The notes: generated from the sequence alone by a model not told the origin. A stretch of DNA of 64,000 nucleotides from Lentibacter algarum (GCF_040580765.1 NZ_CP158687.1:682001-746000), one strand, 5' to 3'; shown: positions 28,926-38,421, numbered from the stretch's first letter. Made by a program: numbers and translations.

Positions 28926-31124
28926 CTACCGCCCCCTACGTTTCACATTTCCACCCCGTTGCCCTGGCTTGCCAGCCGTTGAGCGGCCGCGTGCTTTGGT
29001 GGCTTCGGCGCCAGCGGCCTCAATGGCGGATTGGCGCGCCAAGGGGTCATCGTGGACGGCCAAATCGACGGCTTCGAGCCGTTTCACCTCGTCGCGCAGC
29101 CTTGCGGCTTCTTCGAACTCCAGATTTTCCGCAGCTTTGCGCATGTCGGTGCGCAGGCCGTCGAGGATTGCTTTGAGGTTGCTACCTTGCAGGGCAGGGT
29201 CGATCTGTGCGGTGACGCGGTTCATGTCGACATCGCCTTGGTAGAGGCCAGACAGGATGTCATCGACGTTCTTCTTCACAGTTTCGGGTGTGATCCCATG
29301 TTCAATATTATAGGCAATCTGTTTTTCGCGGCGACGGTCTGTCTCGCCCATGGCGCGCTCCATCGAGCCGGTGATTTTGTCGGCATACATGATCACGCGG
29401 CCCTCGGCGTTGCGCGCTGCGCGACCGATTGTCTGGATGAGCGAGGTTTCGGAGCGCAAAAAACCCTCTTTGTCGGCGTCCAGAATGGCAACAAGGCCGC
29501 ATTCGGGAATGTCGAGGCCCTCACGCAGAAGGTTGATCCCGATCAGTACATCGAACGCGCCAAGGCGCAGATCACGTAGGATTTCGATCCGTTCGAGAGT
29601 GTCGATTTCAGAGTGCATGTAGCGCACACGCACACCTTGCTCATGCATGTATTCGGTCAAGTCCTCAGCCATGCGCTTGGTGAGGGTGGTGCAGAGCACG
29701 CGGTAGCCAGCGGCGGCCACACGTTTTACTTCATCGAGCAGGTCGTCCACCTGTGTTTCAACAGGGCGTATCTCGATCATCGGGTCCAAAAGCCCTGTGG
29801 GGCGGATCACTTGCTCGGCAAAGACCCCGCCTGACTGCTCAAGCTCCCATTTTGACGGAGTTGCCGAAACAAAGACGGATTGGGAGCGCATCGCGTCCCA
29901 CTCCTCAAACTTCAATGGGCGGTTGTCCATGCAAGAGGGCAGGCGGAAGCCATGCTCAGAAAGCGTGAACTTGCGGCGGTAGTCGCCCTTATACATGCCG
30001 CCAATTTGGGGCACAGAAACGTGGCTTTCGTCGGCAAAGACGATTGCATTGTCTGGGATAAACTCGAAAAGAGTGGGGGGCGGCTCACCTGTCAGGCGAC
30101 CCGTCAGATAGCGCGAGTAGTTTTCGATCCCGTTGCAGAAGCCTTGGGCCTCCATCATCTCAAGGTCAAAATTGGTCCGCTGCTCAAGGCGCTGGGCTTC
30201 GAGGAGCTTGCCTTCGTTCGTGAATTGATCCAGCCGCACGCGCAGCTCTTTTTTGATTTGCTGGATGGCTTGAAGGAGCGTTGGCTTGGGCGTCACGTAG
30301 TGTGAATTCGCGTAAACGCGGACTTTGTCCATGCTGCCGGCTTTTTCGCCTGTGAGTGGATCGATTTCTTGAATGCTCTCGAGCTCTTCGCCAAAGAAGC
30401 TGAGTTTCCATGCGCGGTCATCAAGGTGAGCGGGCCAAATCTCGAGGCTGTCGCCGCGCACGCGGAAGGAGCCTCGCTGAAAACCAGCATCGTTGCGCTT
30501 GTATTGCTGCGCCACGAGGTCGGCCATGACAGAGCGTTGGTCATAGCTTTCGCCCACGATTAGGTCTTGTGTCATTGCGCCGTAGGTTTCGACAGAGCCA
30601 ATCCCGTAAATGCAGGAGACAGATGCCACGATGATGACATCGTCGCGCTCAAGCAAAGCGCGCGTGGCCGAGTGGCGCATGCGGTCGATCTGTTCGTTGA
30701 TCTGACTTTCTTTCTCGATGAACGTGTCAGAGCGGGCGACATAGGCTTCGGGCTGGTAATAGTCATAAAAACTGACGAAATATTCGACTGCGTTGTCGGG
30801 GAAGAAGCCTTTCATCTCGCCATATAGCTGCGCTGCGAGGGTCTTGTTTGGGGCAAGGATAATCGCTGGGCGCTGAGTTTCTTCAATGACTTTGGCCATT
30901 GTGAATGTCTTGCCAGTGCCGGTTGCGCCAAGCAGAACTTGGTTGCGCTCGCCGTCCTTGATCCCTTCACTCAGCTCCGCGATAGCACGGGGCTGATCGC
31001 CTGCTGCGGTAAACGGGGTGTGCATCACGAAACGCTTACCACCTTCGAGCTTTTCACGGCTGCGCACATCACCTGAGGGGGCGTTTGTTAGGGCGGGGGA
31101 GGCATCTGTATGGACGTGGGGCAT
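28926..31124 (-). CDS. uvrB: Excinuclease ABC subunit B
   Basis: UvrB is the damage-verification helicase of nucleotide excision repair. From ATG 31124 it is 732 residues, about 60 longer than the E. coli protein at the N- and C-termini. Motifs: Walker [13 protein letters not shown], the damage-clamping beta-hairpin around [30 protein letters not shown] (DEAD-like), [27 protein letters not shown], and the C-terminal UVR domain ([17 protein letters not shown]) that contacts UvrC. The frame continues upstream to 31346 but that part reads as non-coding and overlaps the divergent gene. No LexA box (GTTC-N7-GTTC) was seen upstream. Confidence 0.96.
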   Translation of the reverse strand: MPHVHTDASPALTNAPSGDVRSREKLEGGKRFVMHTPFTAAGDQPRAIAELSEGIKDGERNQVLLGATGTGKTFTMAKVIEETQRPAIILAPNKTLAAQLYGEMKGFFPDNAVEYFVSFYDYYQPEAYVARSDTFIEKESQINEQIDRMRHSATRALLERDDVIIVASVSCIYGIGSVETYGAMTQDLIVGESYDQRSVMADLVAQQYKRNDAGFQRGSFRVRGDSLEIWPAHLDDRAWKLSFFGEELESIQEIDPLTGEKAGSMDKVRVYANSHYVTPKPTLLQAIQQIKKELRVRLDQFTNEGKLLEAQRLEQRTNFDLEMMEAQGFCNGIENYSRYLTGRLTGEPPPTLFEFIPDNAIVFADESHVSVPQIGGMYKGDYRRKFTLSEHGFRLPSCMDNRPLKFEEWDAMRSQSVFVSATPSKWELEQSGGVFAEQVIRPTGLLDPMIEIRPVETQVDDLLDEVKRVAAAGYRVLCTTLTKRMAEDLTEYMHEQGVRVRYMHSEIDTLERIEILRDLRLGAFDVLIGINLLREGLDIPECGLVAILDADKEGFLRSETSLIQTIGRAARNAEGRVIMYADKITGSMERAMGETDRRREKQIAYNIEHGITPETVKKNVDDILSGLYQGDVDMNRVTAQIDPALQGSNLKAILDGLRTDMRKAAENLEFEEAARLRDEVKRLEAVDLAVHDDPLARQSAIEAAGAEATKARGRSTAGKPGQRGGNVKRRGR

Positions 31125-31304
31125 TCTGGGCGCTCGCGATTGGTGCAGTCTTCTAACTTGATGGATCGAGGGCAAATTGCAAGGCCAAGCGAGGTGCTTT
31201 CTCAGGTGTCTTTGGCGGACAAAGCATAAGGTTGCTTGCTTTTGTATCTTGCGGGACGGCGGCAAATCCTTGATAAACGAGCGCAAGTCAAAGGAGCTGG
31301 CCTC

Positions 31305-31616
31305 ATGCGTGCACGTATCTACAAACCCGCCCGTAACGCGATGCAATCTGGTAGTGCGAAATCAAAGCGCTGGGTGCTTGAGTTTGCGCCTGCGTCGCCT
31401 CGCGAAGTTGACCCTTTGATGGGCTGGACGTCCTCAAACGATACGCAATCGCAAGTAAAGCTGCGCTTTGACAGCAAGGAAGCAGCGCTTGAGTATGCTC
31501 AAGAGAACGGCATTGAAGCAGTTGTATCCGAGCCTAAGACACGAAAAGCCAATATTCGCGCGGGTGGCTATGGCGAGAATTTTGCCACACACCGCCGCAC
31601 AGTTTGGACGCACTGA
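31305..31616 (+). CDS. NADH dehydrogenase accessory subunit (NDUFS4-like, ETC complex I subunit)
   Basis: ATG 31305 follows AAGGAG. The 103-residue protein ([49 protein letters not shown], then [12 protein letters not shown]) matches the alphaproteobacterial homologue of the mitochondrial 18-kDa subunit NDUFS4, which stabilises the NADH-binding arm of complex I. It is encoded apart from the nuo operon, as is usual in this group. Confidence 0.88.
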   Translation: MRARIYKPARNAMQSGSAKSKRWVLEFAPASPREVDPLMGWTSSNDTQSQVKLRFDSKEAALEYAQENGIEAVVSEPKTRKANIRAGGYGENFATHRRTVWTH

Positions 31617-31695
31617 GCCTTTTTGGGCGCTTTTTGTTGCGAAAATTCAGTTCAATAGCTAAGATTTACTCATAAAAACCAAGAAAATTGGTGAT

Positions 31696-32229
31696 ATGGG
31701 CAGTCAAATCGAGCGATCTCTCCGGCAAGGCAGCTGGGCGAGTGGTCAACATGAAACTATGGAAAAGCAGATCAGCGCGCTTGGGTGGCTGAGCTTTTTG
31801 GCGTCGTTTTGCCCGCTTCACCGCAGCTATCAGGGCGGTGCATTGGCAGAGCTCTTTATACCCGCGATCAACAATGACTGTGTGCGTTTTTTCAAGAATG
31901 ATGCGGGGCAAATCTGCGCGGCGCTGATCTGGGCGCGCTTGTCAGACGACGTCAGTGAGCGGATGGTGTTTGAGCGCAAGCCGCCGCAGGCATCTGAGTG
32001 GACGAGTGGAAAAAACCTCTGGTTTCTTGATATTCTTGCGCCTTTCAATCACGGAACACTGATTGCCCGTCATATCGCGCGGCAGCCGCCTGACGGCCCG
32101 TTCTTCTTTGCGCGTTTGGGGCCCGATGGGCAGGTGCGTAAGATCGTGCGGGGGGATGCGAGCAATCGCAAGCAGCGTGTGAAAGCCTATTTTGTCGATG
32201 CAAATACGTCGCTAGGGGAGGGATTTTAA
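31696..32229 (+). CDS. HlyC-type toxin-activating lysine acyltransferase
   Basis: The 177-residue protein aligns with HlyC/ApxC, which transfer an acyl chain from acyl-ACP to internal lysines of RTX toxins. The catalytic His (CPLHR, residue 42) and the Asp in LWFLDILAPF (residue 112), with WTSGKN before it, are conserved. No strong ribosome-binding site marks the ATG; an internal Met at 31759 would give a length closer to HlyC, so the start is uncertain. It abuts a VCBS-Hint protein gene whose GTG follows its TAA with no gap, but there is no classic RTX toxin in view. Confidence 0.85.
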   Translation: MGSQIERSLRQGSWASGQHETMEKQISALGWLSFLASFCPLHRSYQGGALAELFIPAINNDCVRFFKNDAGQICAALIWARLSDDVSERMVFERKPPQASEWTSGKNLWFLDILAPFNHGTLIARHIARQPPDGPFFFARLGPDGQVRKIVRGDASNRKQRVKAYFVDANTSLGEGF

Positions 32230-33177
32230 GTGGGTATCCCGTTGGCAGGCACAGGCAGTGTCACGGAGGACACGAGTGTTTCAGGCAGTGGACTGCTGAC
32301 GGCGACTGGGGATGTAGACTACCTTTTTGGTTCGGACGCTGGCCAATGGACGGCGCAAACCATCACTGGTCTATATGGCAGTGCGCTCACGATTGATACA
32401 AACGGTGTCTGGACCTATACGGCGACCAACGCCAATGGAACGCTTCAGGCGCTCAATACAGGTGATACGCTGACGGAGGTCTTCACGGTTTCCTCGACCG
32501 GGGGCAACACGACAATCACCATAACGATCAACGGGCTTGATGAGCCGCCCTGTTTTGCAGCTGGGACGCTGATTGAGACGCCTGAGGGCGCGCGGCCTGT
32601 AGAGGCGCTACGGAGAGGCGATACTGTGCTAACACGTGACAGTGGTGCGCAGCCTCTGCGCTGGGTGGGAAAGCGGTGCATCACGCTTGATGATCCTGCC
32701 GATAAAGCCTTTCAGCCCGTACGCTTGCGCGCAAACTGTTTGGGGCAGGGCATGCCTAAGCGCGATGTGCTTGTGTCGCCCAATCACCGCGTTTTGTTAC
32801 GTGATCCGATGGTTGAGATCATCACGGGGCAGAAAGAAGTACTCTGTGCGGCGCATTTCCTGATCAATGGACAAACGATCGTGCGTGAGCCTGTGGGACA
32901 GATCATCTACCATCATCTTTTGTTTGATAAGCATGAAATCGTGATCTCGAGCGGATGCGAGAGTGAAAGCTTTTTCCCTGGAGAGATTGGACTTAACAGC
33001 CTTGAAGAAGAGGCGCGGTGGGAAGTGATGGAGCTTTTGACTTTGAACTGCGGGGGTGGTGCGGGCTACGGAGAGACTGCTCGGCCCGTACTAAAGCAGC
33101 ATGAAGGGGCGCTTTTACGTGAATTTTTTAGCCCTGAGCAGAAATTCTTGGCCCGACTCACGGCGGAAGCCGCCTGA
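32230..33177 (+). CDS. VCBS-repeat plus Hint-domain protein
   Basis: This 315-residue protein starts with GTG directly after the acyltransferase stop, with GGGGAGGG inside the upstream gene as ribosome-binding site. Residues about 5-105 are one VCBS repeat (GSVTEDTSVSGSGLLTATGD, LTIDTNGVWTYTA, ITINGLDEP). From Cys108 a Hint_2 domain follows (PCFAAGTLIETPEGARPVEAL, DVLVSPNHRVLL with the block-B His), the fold used by inteins and hedgehog proteins for self-cleavage. No signal peptide. The VCBS part contains no lysine or arginine; the seven or so lysines are all in the Hint part and tail. It is probably exported by a type I system. Confidence 0.85.
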   Translation: MGIPLAGTGSVTEDTSVSGSGLLTATGDVDYLFGSDAGQWTAQTITGLYGSALTIDTNGVWTYTATNANGTLQALNTGDTLTEVFTVSSTGGNTTITITINGLDEPPCFAAGTLIETPEGARPVEALRRGDTVLTRDSGAQPLRWVGKRCITLDDPADKAFQPVRLRANCLGQGMPKRDVLVSPNHRVLLRDPMVEIITGQKEVLCAAHFLINGQTIVREPVGQIIYHHLLFDKHEIVISSGCESESFFPGEIGLNSLEEEARWEVMELLTLNCGGGAGYGETARPVLKQHEGALLREFFSPEQKFLARLTAEAA

Positions 33178-33220
33178 GGCCTTGCCTTTGGTCCGCGCTT
33201 TGCGCAATACGTGCGCATGC

Positions 33221-33297
33221 GGTCCTGTAGCTCAACTGGATAGAGCAGCTGACTTCTAATCAGCAGGTTGAGGGTTCGAGTCCTTCCGGGATCGCCA
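33221..33297 (+). tRNA. tRNA-Arg(UCU)
   Basis: A 77-base cloverleaf: acceptor GGTCCTG/CGGGATC (two wobble pairs), D-stem GCTC/GAGC, anticodon arm GCTGA-CTTCTAA-TCAGC with anticodon TCT, T-arm GAGGG-TTCGAGT-CCTTC, discriminator G and encoded CCA. It is the integration site of the following island: bases from 33252 onward are duplicated at 43666-43714. Confidence 0.95.
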
Positions 33298-33300
33298 TAT
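33252..33300 (+). repeat. attL: 49-bp direct repeat inside tRNA-Arg
   Basis: Covers the anticodon loop to CCA plus TAT of the intact tRNA gene; identical to 43666-43714. Confidence 0.92.
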
Positions 33301-33344
33301 TTTAAAAGCTTTTTTGTTGAAGCTGCTTTCCTGTGTGTCCAATC

Positions 33345-33362
33345 GGGAAACGCTGGGGAAAC
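33345..33362 (+). repeat. 18-bp repeat, candidate integrase arm site (left end)
   Basis: GGGAAAC-GC-TGGGGAAAC. The same sequence with two changes is found at 43518-43535, directly upstream of the integrase start. Same orientation, one copy near each island end. Confidence 0.45.
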
Positions 33363-33440
33363 TTTTTGTGGCGTAGCATTTCAGAATCGCGATGCACCAA
33401 GTGCGCTGGGAAAAAGATCTTTGTTCTTGATTGTTATCCA

Positions 33441-33450
33441 GGGGGGGGGG
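33441..33450 (+). repeat. G10 homopolymer tract
   Basis: Ten consecutive G in the 278-base interval between the tRNA and the first island gene. No convincing gene spans it: the two open frames across it overlap the tRNA or lack start signals. Apart from this and the 18-bp repeat the interval holds nothing I recognise. Confidence 0.6.
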
Positions 33451-33575
33451 CGAAAATTAGGCCGCCAGTTATTGCTAGTGTTGATGGGCTTACAATTTTT
33501 TCCTCAAAGGCTCTATGAAATATATGGCTCTCGTGTACGTTTGCATTTGGAAGTTTAATAATAAGGTTAAATCAC

Positions 33576-34388
33576 ATGAGCCTTACCTGCAGCATCAGGC
33601 TGTTTGTTATTATCACGCTATCGATATTTTGCATTTCGGCAAGTGATCTTGCGGCGCAGCCAAAAGCGTACATACTCGTTGATGCTGATACCGGTGAGGT
33701 GTTGGCAGAGGATAGTGCTGATCTACGCTTGCATCCTGCTGGTTTGACAAAATTGATTACGCTATATGCGGCGTTTTATGCAGTGCAGCGTGGAGAGGTC
33801 GAGTTAGATGATATTATAACGATCTCTTCCCATGCCGCTAATGAGCCTCCTGTTGAGTTGGGTCTTAAGGCTGGCATGAAAATAAAATTTAGATATCTTT
33901 TGAGGGCCGCAGGAGTGCAGGGGGCGAACGATGCGGCAACCGCGATTGCTGAAGTAATAGCTGGATCTGAAAAATCTTTTTCAAGCGAGCTAAATGTACT
34001 TTCAACTGAGTTAGGACTAAGCCGGAGTGCGTGGAAAAATCCCCATGGTTTGACGGAGGCAGGGCACTTCTCAACAGCCCGAGACATAAGTGTTTTGATT
34101 ATGAAGCACAAAGAAAGCTTTCCTGAGTATTTTAATCTCTTCGGGAGAAGATCTGCTGACGCTGGTTTGCGAATGGTTGCCAATAGTGCAAGACGTTTGC
34201 TTGCAGGTGTAAGGGGTGTCGAAGCCGCACAATATGGCTATACCAGAGCTGCTGGACATAATGGTGCAGTATACGTCAGTCGTGAAGGCCGCAGTTTAGT
34301 GGCGGTAGTGTTTGGAGCTGCTACTACGTTAGATCTAATCGATGACTTGAACCAGGTTATAGAGCTGCGCCTTGCGGCGGAAATGTAA
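33576..34388 (+). CDS. Catalytically degenerate D-alanyl-D-alanine carboxypeptidase homologue (S11)
   Basis: The 270-residue protein has a signal peptide (FVIITLSIFCISASDLAA) and the low-molecular-weight PBP fold (KAYILVDADTGEVLAEDSAD, PHGLTEAGHFSTARDI). All three active-site motifs are lost: SxxK is GLTK (Gly56 replaces the nucleophilic Ser), SxN is GAN (116-118) and KTG is QYG (219-221). It therefore should not cleave peptidoglycan or bind beta-lactams covalently; it may bind wall peptides or another protein. It is first in the island and 31 bases before the DUF3127 gene, so it may be part of that operon. Confidence 0.8.
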   Translation: MSLTCSIRLFVIITLSIFCISASDLAAQPKAYILVDADTGEVLAEDSADLRLHPAGLTKLITLYAAFYAVQRGEVELDDIITISSHAANEPPVELGLKAGMKIKFRYLLRAAGVQGANDAATAIAEVIAGSEKSFSSELNVLSTELGLSRSAWKNPHGLTEAGHFSTARDISVLIMKHKESFPEYFNLFGRRSADAGLRMVANSARRLLAGVRGVEAAQYGYTRAAGHNGAVYVSREGRSLVAVVFGAATTLDLIDDLNQVIELRLAAEM

Positions 34389-34419
34389 GCTGAGGTTGGG
34401 CTTCTAGGGAAGATATAGA

Positions 34420-34773
34420 ATGGAAATTGTTGGTAAAGTAATATGCTGTTTGCCAAGAAAAACAGGTAAGTCAGCTAGCGGCGAGTGGCAAAAAAAAGAT
34501 TATGTTCTTGAAACTGAAGGGCAGTACCCGAAAAAGATATGCTTCATGGTTTGGGGGGACAAAATTGACCAATTCGCAATCGTGGAAGGTGAACTTCTAA
34601 GTGTGTCAATCGACTTAGAGAGTAAGGAGTACAACGGTCGTTGGTATACAGATGTGAAAGCATGGAGGATATCTCGCGATCTAGGTGCACAGGGCGGTGT
34701 TAACTCAGTTCATCAAGCCGACGAGCTGGACGGTCCATTTGGTAGCCTCGATGGTGACACTATACCGTTCTGA
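34420..34773 (+). CDS. DUF3127 protein with SSB-like acidic tail
   Basis: The 117-residue protein (MEIVGKVICCLPRKTGKSAS, KKDYVLETEGQYPKKICF, WGDKIDQF, ESKEYNGRWYTDVKAW) matches DUF3127, an OB-fold-like family that I know mainly from Bacteroidetes. Its C-terminus is an acidic linker ending DGDTIPF, close to the DDDIPF tip by which SSB recruits RecQ, exonuclease I and others. It is followed on the same strand by a RecQ-type helicase, so a single-strand-binding partner role is a fair inference. Ribosome-binding site AGGGAAG. The family and AT-rich composition suggest horizontal transfer. Confidence 0.8.
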   Translation: MEIVGKVICCLPRKTGKSASGEWQKKDYVLETEGQYPKKICFMVWGDKIDQFAIVEGELLSVSIDLESKEYNGRWYTDVKAWRISRDLGAQGGVNSVHQADELDGPFGSLDGDTIPF

Positions 34774-35004
34774 GTAAATATTTTTGAAGCTTTGCTAAAT
34801 ATGATTTTTGAGTATTTCAACTATCAGGCAGTATGGGCATGTAGTAGCCATCACCTGGCTAATCCCATCCAGCACTGAGTTCTTAACTGAGGGGGCAGAA
34901 TGTCGCCTTTTTTGTTAACGAGAGAAGCACAAAGAAAATTTGGTTATTTATATAATCAAAATATCTAATTTCGTGACGCTGATTTGCATTGGGAGACTAA
35001 TTAA

Positions 35005-38000
35005 TTGCCTTCGTTTTGTGCTGGATATTTTCCAGGGGACCTTTTGTTTGAAGTTGATGGCTTGTTAAACACACCCAAACCAGTTCCGTCATTTGTTGCC
35101 AATACATTTTCTATTTTGACAAGGGGTGCACCCACTCGGCCTTCGCCCAAAATTTTAAAAAGCATGTTTCCGAGTTGCAAAGAACCTGAAACACAATGGG
35201 TTCAAATCAAAAATAAGCATCTTTGTTTAATCTCAAAAAATACACCGATGTGGTGCGACACAATCCTCGGTAGCGACGATGGTGACAATCCTGCGTTACA
35301 TTTTTTTGAACATGTCCTGGCGGCAGAACTCCCAAAATTTGCGTTTATTCGGAAACTTCTAATTCCGGAGTACCCACTTTTTGAAAAACTCAATGCGCCA
35401 ATGTCATTGAGGTCGGGAGTGAACGAAGAGAAAGTTGACTTCTACCTTCCACAGGCAAATCTCGTAATTGAGATAGACGGTTCCCAGCATTTAGATTTAG
35501 GGCAAAAGAGCAAAGATATTTCGCGTGATCGGTTTCTCAGAAGATTTGGGATAGAGACTTTAAGATTAACTACCCGCGAATTAAAAAAACCCAGTGCTGA
35601 GTTCTATAAATTTTTTGATCAATTAAACGCTCATTGCGAGTCTAGCTTTGCGTTAAGTTTATATAAGGACGCTCTAGATTCACAGCGCTTGCCTACGGAG
35701 CATAGTCTCACTGCATCTATACGCCTTCAAATAGCAATGATTTGTGCCATTTCTCATGGGCAGCTTAAGCTTGATGGATCGCCGTGGCATTTGGACGTCA
35801 CCCAAGATTTCGAATTAGACTTGTCCATGGATTGGGTTCAGGCTGCGCTTGAAGAGTTGTTTCATTGGTTCTCCTTGTTTGCTCGTTTGGCGCATTTGGA
35901 TTTTCAGCGGCCAAAAATCCGCCTTTCTGTTAACGGCCTTCGTTTTGATATTCGTTTGTTTGATCGTCCAGATGATCGCATTCTGCAGGAGAAAGTAATT
36001 ACTGTGCGAACTAGCCCAGTACAAAGCCTCCCTTTTATAGCGAATACCAAGCCAGATTTGAAAATTTTGGATATCCAAAATCTTGGAATTTCTAGCTTTG
36101 CTTCTTTAGACAAGCCTGATTACGCTTTGATCCAACCGAACTCTGAAGACTTGTCTGAGCTAACATTTCAGGTTTTTGGCCACGAGGCTTTTAGGCCAGG
36201 ACAGGAGGCGTTAATTTTGAACGCTCTCTCTGGTCAAAAATCACTAGGTCTTATGCCGACTGGCGGAGGTAAGTCTTTATGTTTTCAAGTACCAGCTTTG
36301 CTAAGGTCAGCGATAACTGTTGCAGTTGTGCCAATTAAAGCACTTGGCCGAGATCATTGTGCTGAACTTGATGCGGCGGGCTTTAGCGGGCGTTCCATAA
36401 ATATTGACAGTGATATGCCTAAATCCTTTCTCGAGGCTGTGGTGGCCCCTAGGATTGCTGAGGGTGCAATAAGATTTGTATTTGTTTCGCCTGAGAGGTT
36501 TCAGACTGATTTTTTTCGTAATTTGCTAACGAATCTTATTCAGACAGATCGTCTGGGAATGTTTGTAATTGATGAAGTTCATTGCATGAGTGAGTGGGGG
36601 CATGACTTCAGAACATCATATTTGACTCTTCCTGGCACGTTGAAAGAGATTGCTAAGGAAGTACCTGTTATGGGCTTAACCGCAACTGCAAGTGTTAATG
36701 TCCTACAAGATATACAGGCCGAGTTTGAAATACCTGACAGTCTGGTTGCTTACGAAATGCATCGTAGCCGAACCGAGTTAAACTTTTCAATTAAACAGGG
36801 CCCAGCATCTTTTTCCCAGGTGTCGGCTGCAGTGAAGCAGTTGATAGAACAGCGTTCAACTGATGAGCAAGAGCCCGTCCATATATTCACGCGATATGTT
36901 AATGGAAGGAGTGGTGTTCAGAGTGTCGCAGAGGCCCTCATTAGAGAGAATGCAGGTTTACGAGTAGGAATTTTTTCTGGAAGTGAGCCTGAAAAATTTG
37001 ATTTTTCACAAGCATTTACTTGGCTTCGATCACCGACAAAACTTCAATCCAGCACCTATGAAACCTATAAATCAGCAGTTCAAGGTTTATGGAAAGCAAA
37101 CGAACTCGATGTCGTAGTAACAACAAAAGCTTTTGGTATGGGCGTCAACAAGGCAAATGTGAGACATACTCTGCACGCAGGCATGCCAAGCTCAATGGAA
37201 GCTTTTTATCAGGAAGCTGGACGAGCTGGTCGTGATCGAATGAGTGCAACTTGCCACATGCTTGTTAAACCTGAGCGAGACGATGCGGCTCAAATATTCG
37301 AGAAGCTCCGCACGGATCTGACATTAGCTAACATCGAGAAATATTTAAAATATGATACCTCTGGTAAAGAACTATACCCTAATGATCGCGGTGATTTGCG
37401 AGCTCAGCTTTGGTTTTTATCGCAAGGTGTCATAGACAGTGACAAAGAAGTTGAGCTCGTTGTACACGCGATCAAGCTTTTAAGCTCTGATGAGCAGAAT
37501 GAGATTTTGCTAAAAGCTAGGGATTTTGAAACTTTACGCTCTGGTTCTGAGCGCCTTCAGTTAACCTTATATCGCATTTATCAGATGGGGTTGATTGGTC
37601 CTTGGACAGTCGTGGATTGGGGGCGTCCAGGCCAAGCAGTTCAGGCTTGTCTTGTAACAAAGACAAACGCTTGTTTCGAGGATGCATGTGCCTCTGTAAA
37701 GCAACGAATACAATCTATTGACGGCAAATCGGCAGAGATTTCCTCTATTGATAGATTGATAAAAGCTTCAGGTGAGTGTGGAGATTGGAGGGGCTTGAGC
37801 GTTGAGCTGATCCTATGGGTTCGTAGGAAACATTGGGATAGTCGCTTGCAGTCGACGTGGAATCTATATTCGAAAAGTGTGCAGTTTGACGCCAGTCAGG
37901 CGGCAACGTTTCGTGAAGAGTTGGAAGCATTTTTTAAAGTTGACAAAAATGTATTTGAACTTGCTGCCCTTCGTGACGCTTCAGTTGAAGATGCAGTATC

Positions 38001-38421
38001 TATTTTGAATGGACTTCTTAAAAATATGGTTAAAGGTGATGCTGAGTCCAAATCACAACAAAAAATGCTCTCGCTTCAAATTGCTCGATTGCTTGAGGGA
38101 ACACAGGATAGCAAAGGGCTGAATTTGGGTGCTGCAATCCTTCTGTTGCTCACCAATACTGAGGCGGCCCTGGAGGCAGAGAACCGTTTCAATTCTGCTG
38201 TAGGTGACGGTGCGCTTGAGTTTTGGAATAGCTTCGGTCAAGGTTTGCTTAATAAGGTTGCGTCATTAGATGATCATGCATGCGACATGATTGGGGAGTG
38301 GTTAATGCGATTTAGTCCCGGTAGGCGTGCTTTAATTGGCATTCAAAAGGGTATCCCTGCAAAGGCAGTAGAAGAGGCGCTATTTATAGATTTAGCCTCA
38401 GAACTTACAGCGATAATATGA
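35005..38421 (+). CDS. DUF559-type nuclease/RecQ-like helicase fusion
   Basis: An 1138-residue protein starting with TTG, set by GGGAG at 34991-34995 and an in-frame stop just upstream. Residues about 100-200 resemble a DUF559/Vsr-type PD-(D/E)xK nuclease: VDFYLP (Asp145), VIEIDGSQH (Glu156, Asp158, Gln161, His162), then RDRFLRRFGIETLRL. Residues about 385-760 are a RecQ-type SF2 helicase: FRPGQEALI, Walker A PTGGGKSLCF (about 417), DEVHCMSEWGHDFR (about 523), GLTATAS, TKAFGMGVNKANVRH and QEAGRAGRD. The last 370 or so residues are unassigned, with no recognisable RQC zinc cluster or HRDC. Predicted to unwind and cut DNA; a defence role is inferred from fusion and location. Confidence 0.82.
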   Translation: MPSFCAGYFPGDLLFEVDGLLNTPKPVPSFVANTFSILTRGAPTRPSPKILKSMFPSCKEPETQWVQIKNKHLCLISKNTPMWCDTILGSDDGDNPALHFFEHVLAAELPKFAFIRKLLIPEYPLFEKLNAPMSLRSGVNEEKVDFYLPQANLVIEIDGSQHLDLGQKSKDISRDRFLRRFGIETLRLTTRELKKPSAEFYKFFDQLNAHCESSFALSLYKDALDSQRLPTEHSLTASIRLQIAMICAISHGQLKLDGSPWHLDVTQDFELDLSMDWVQAALEELFHWFSLFARLAHLDFQRPKIRLSVNGLRFDIRLFDRPDDRILQEKVITVRTSPVQSLPFIANTKPDLKILDIQNLGISSFASLDKPDYALIQPNSEDLSELTFQVFGHEAFRPGQEALILNALSGQKSLGLMPTGGGKSLCFQVPALLRSAITVAVVPIKALGRDHCAELDAAGFSGRSINIDSDMPKSFLEAVVAPRIAEGAIRFVFVSPERFQTDFFRNLLTNLIQTDRLGMFVIDEVHCMSEWGHDFRTSYLTLPGTLKEIAKEVPVMGLTATASVNVLQDIQAEFEIPDSLVAYEMHRSRTELNFSIKQGPASFSQVSAAVKQLIEQRSTDEQEPVHIFTRYVNGRSGVQSVAEALIRENAGLRVGIFSGSEPEKFDFSQAFTWLRSPTKLQSSTYETYKSAVQGLWKANELDVVVTTKAFGMGVNKANVRHTLHAGMPSSMEAFYQEAGRAGRDRMSATCHMLVKPERDDAAQIFEKLRTDLTLANIEKYLKYDTSGKELYPNDRGDLRAQLWFLSQGVIDSDKEVELVVHAIKLLSSDEQNEILLKARDFETLRSGSERLQLTLYRIYQMGLIGPWTVVDWGRPGQAVQACLVTKTNACFEDACASVKQRIQSIDGKSAEISSIDRLIKASGECGDWRGLSVELILWVRRKHWDSRLQSTWNLYSKSVQFDASQAATFREELEAFFKVDKNVFELAALRDASVEDAVSILNGLLKNMVKGDAESKSQQKMLSLQIARLLEGTQDSKGLNLGAAILLLLTNTEAALEAENRFNSAVGDGALEFWNSFGQGLLNKVASLDDHACDMIGEWLMRFSPGRRALIGIQKGIPAKAVEEALFIDLASELTAII

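Noticed and set aside
31125-31346. N-terminal extension of uvrB
   Set aside because: Overlaps the divergent complex I subunit gene and reads as non-coding; ATG 31124 fits the family.
33268-33558. 96-codon frame starting inside tRNA-Arg and crossing the G10 tract
   Set aside because: Overlaps the tRNA and att repeat, has no ribosome-binding site, and the translation resembles nothing.
34900-34968. 22-codon ORF with GAGGGGG upstream in the gap before the RecQ gene
   Set aside because: Too short and featureless to call; possible leader peptide but no supporting structure.
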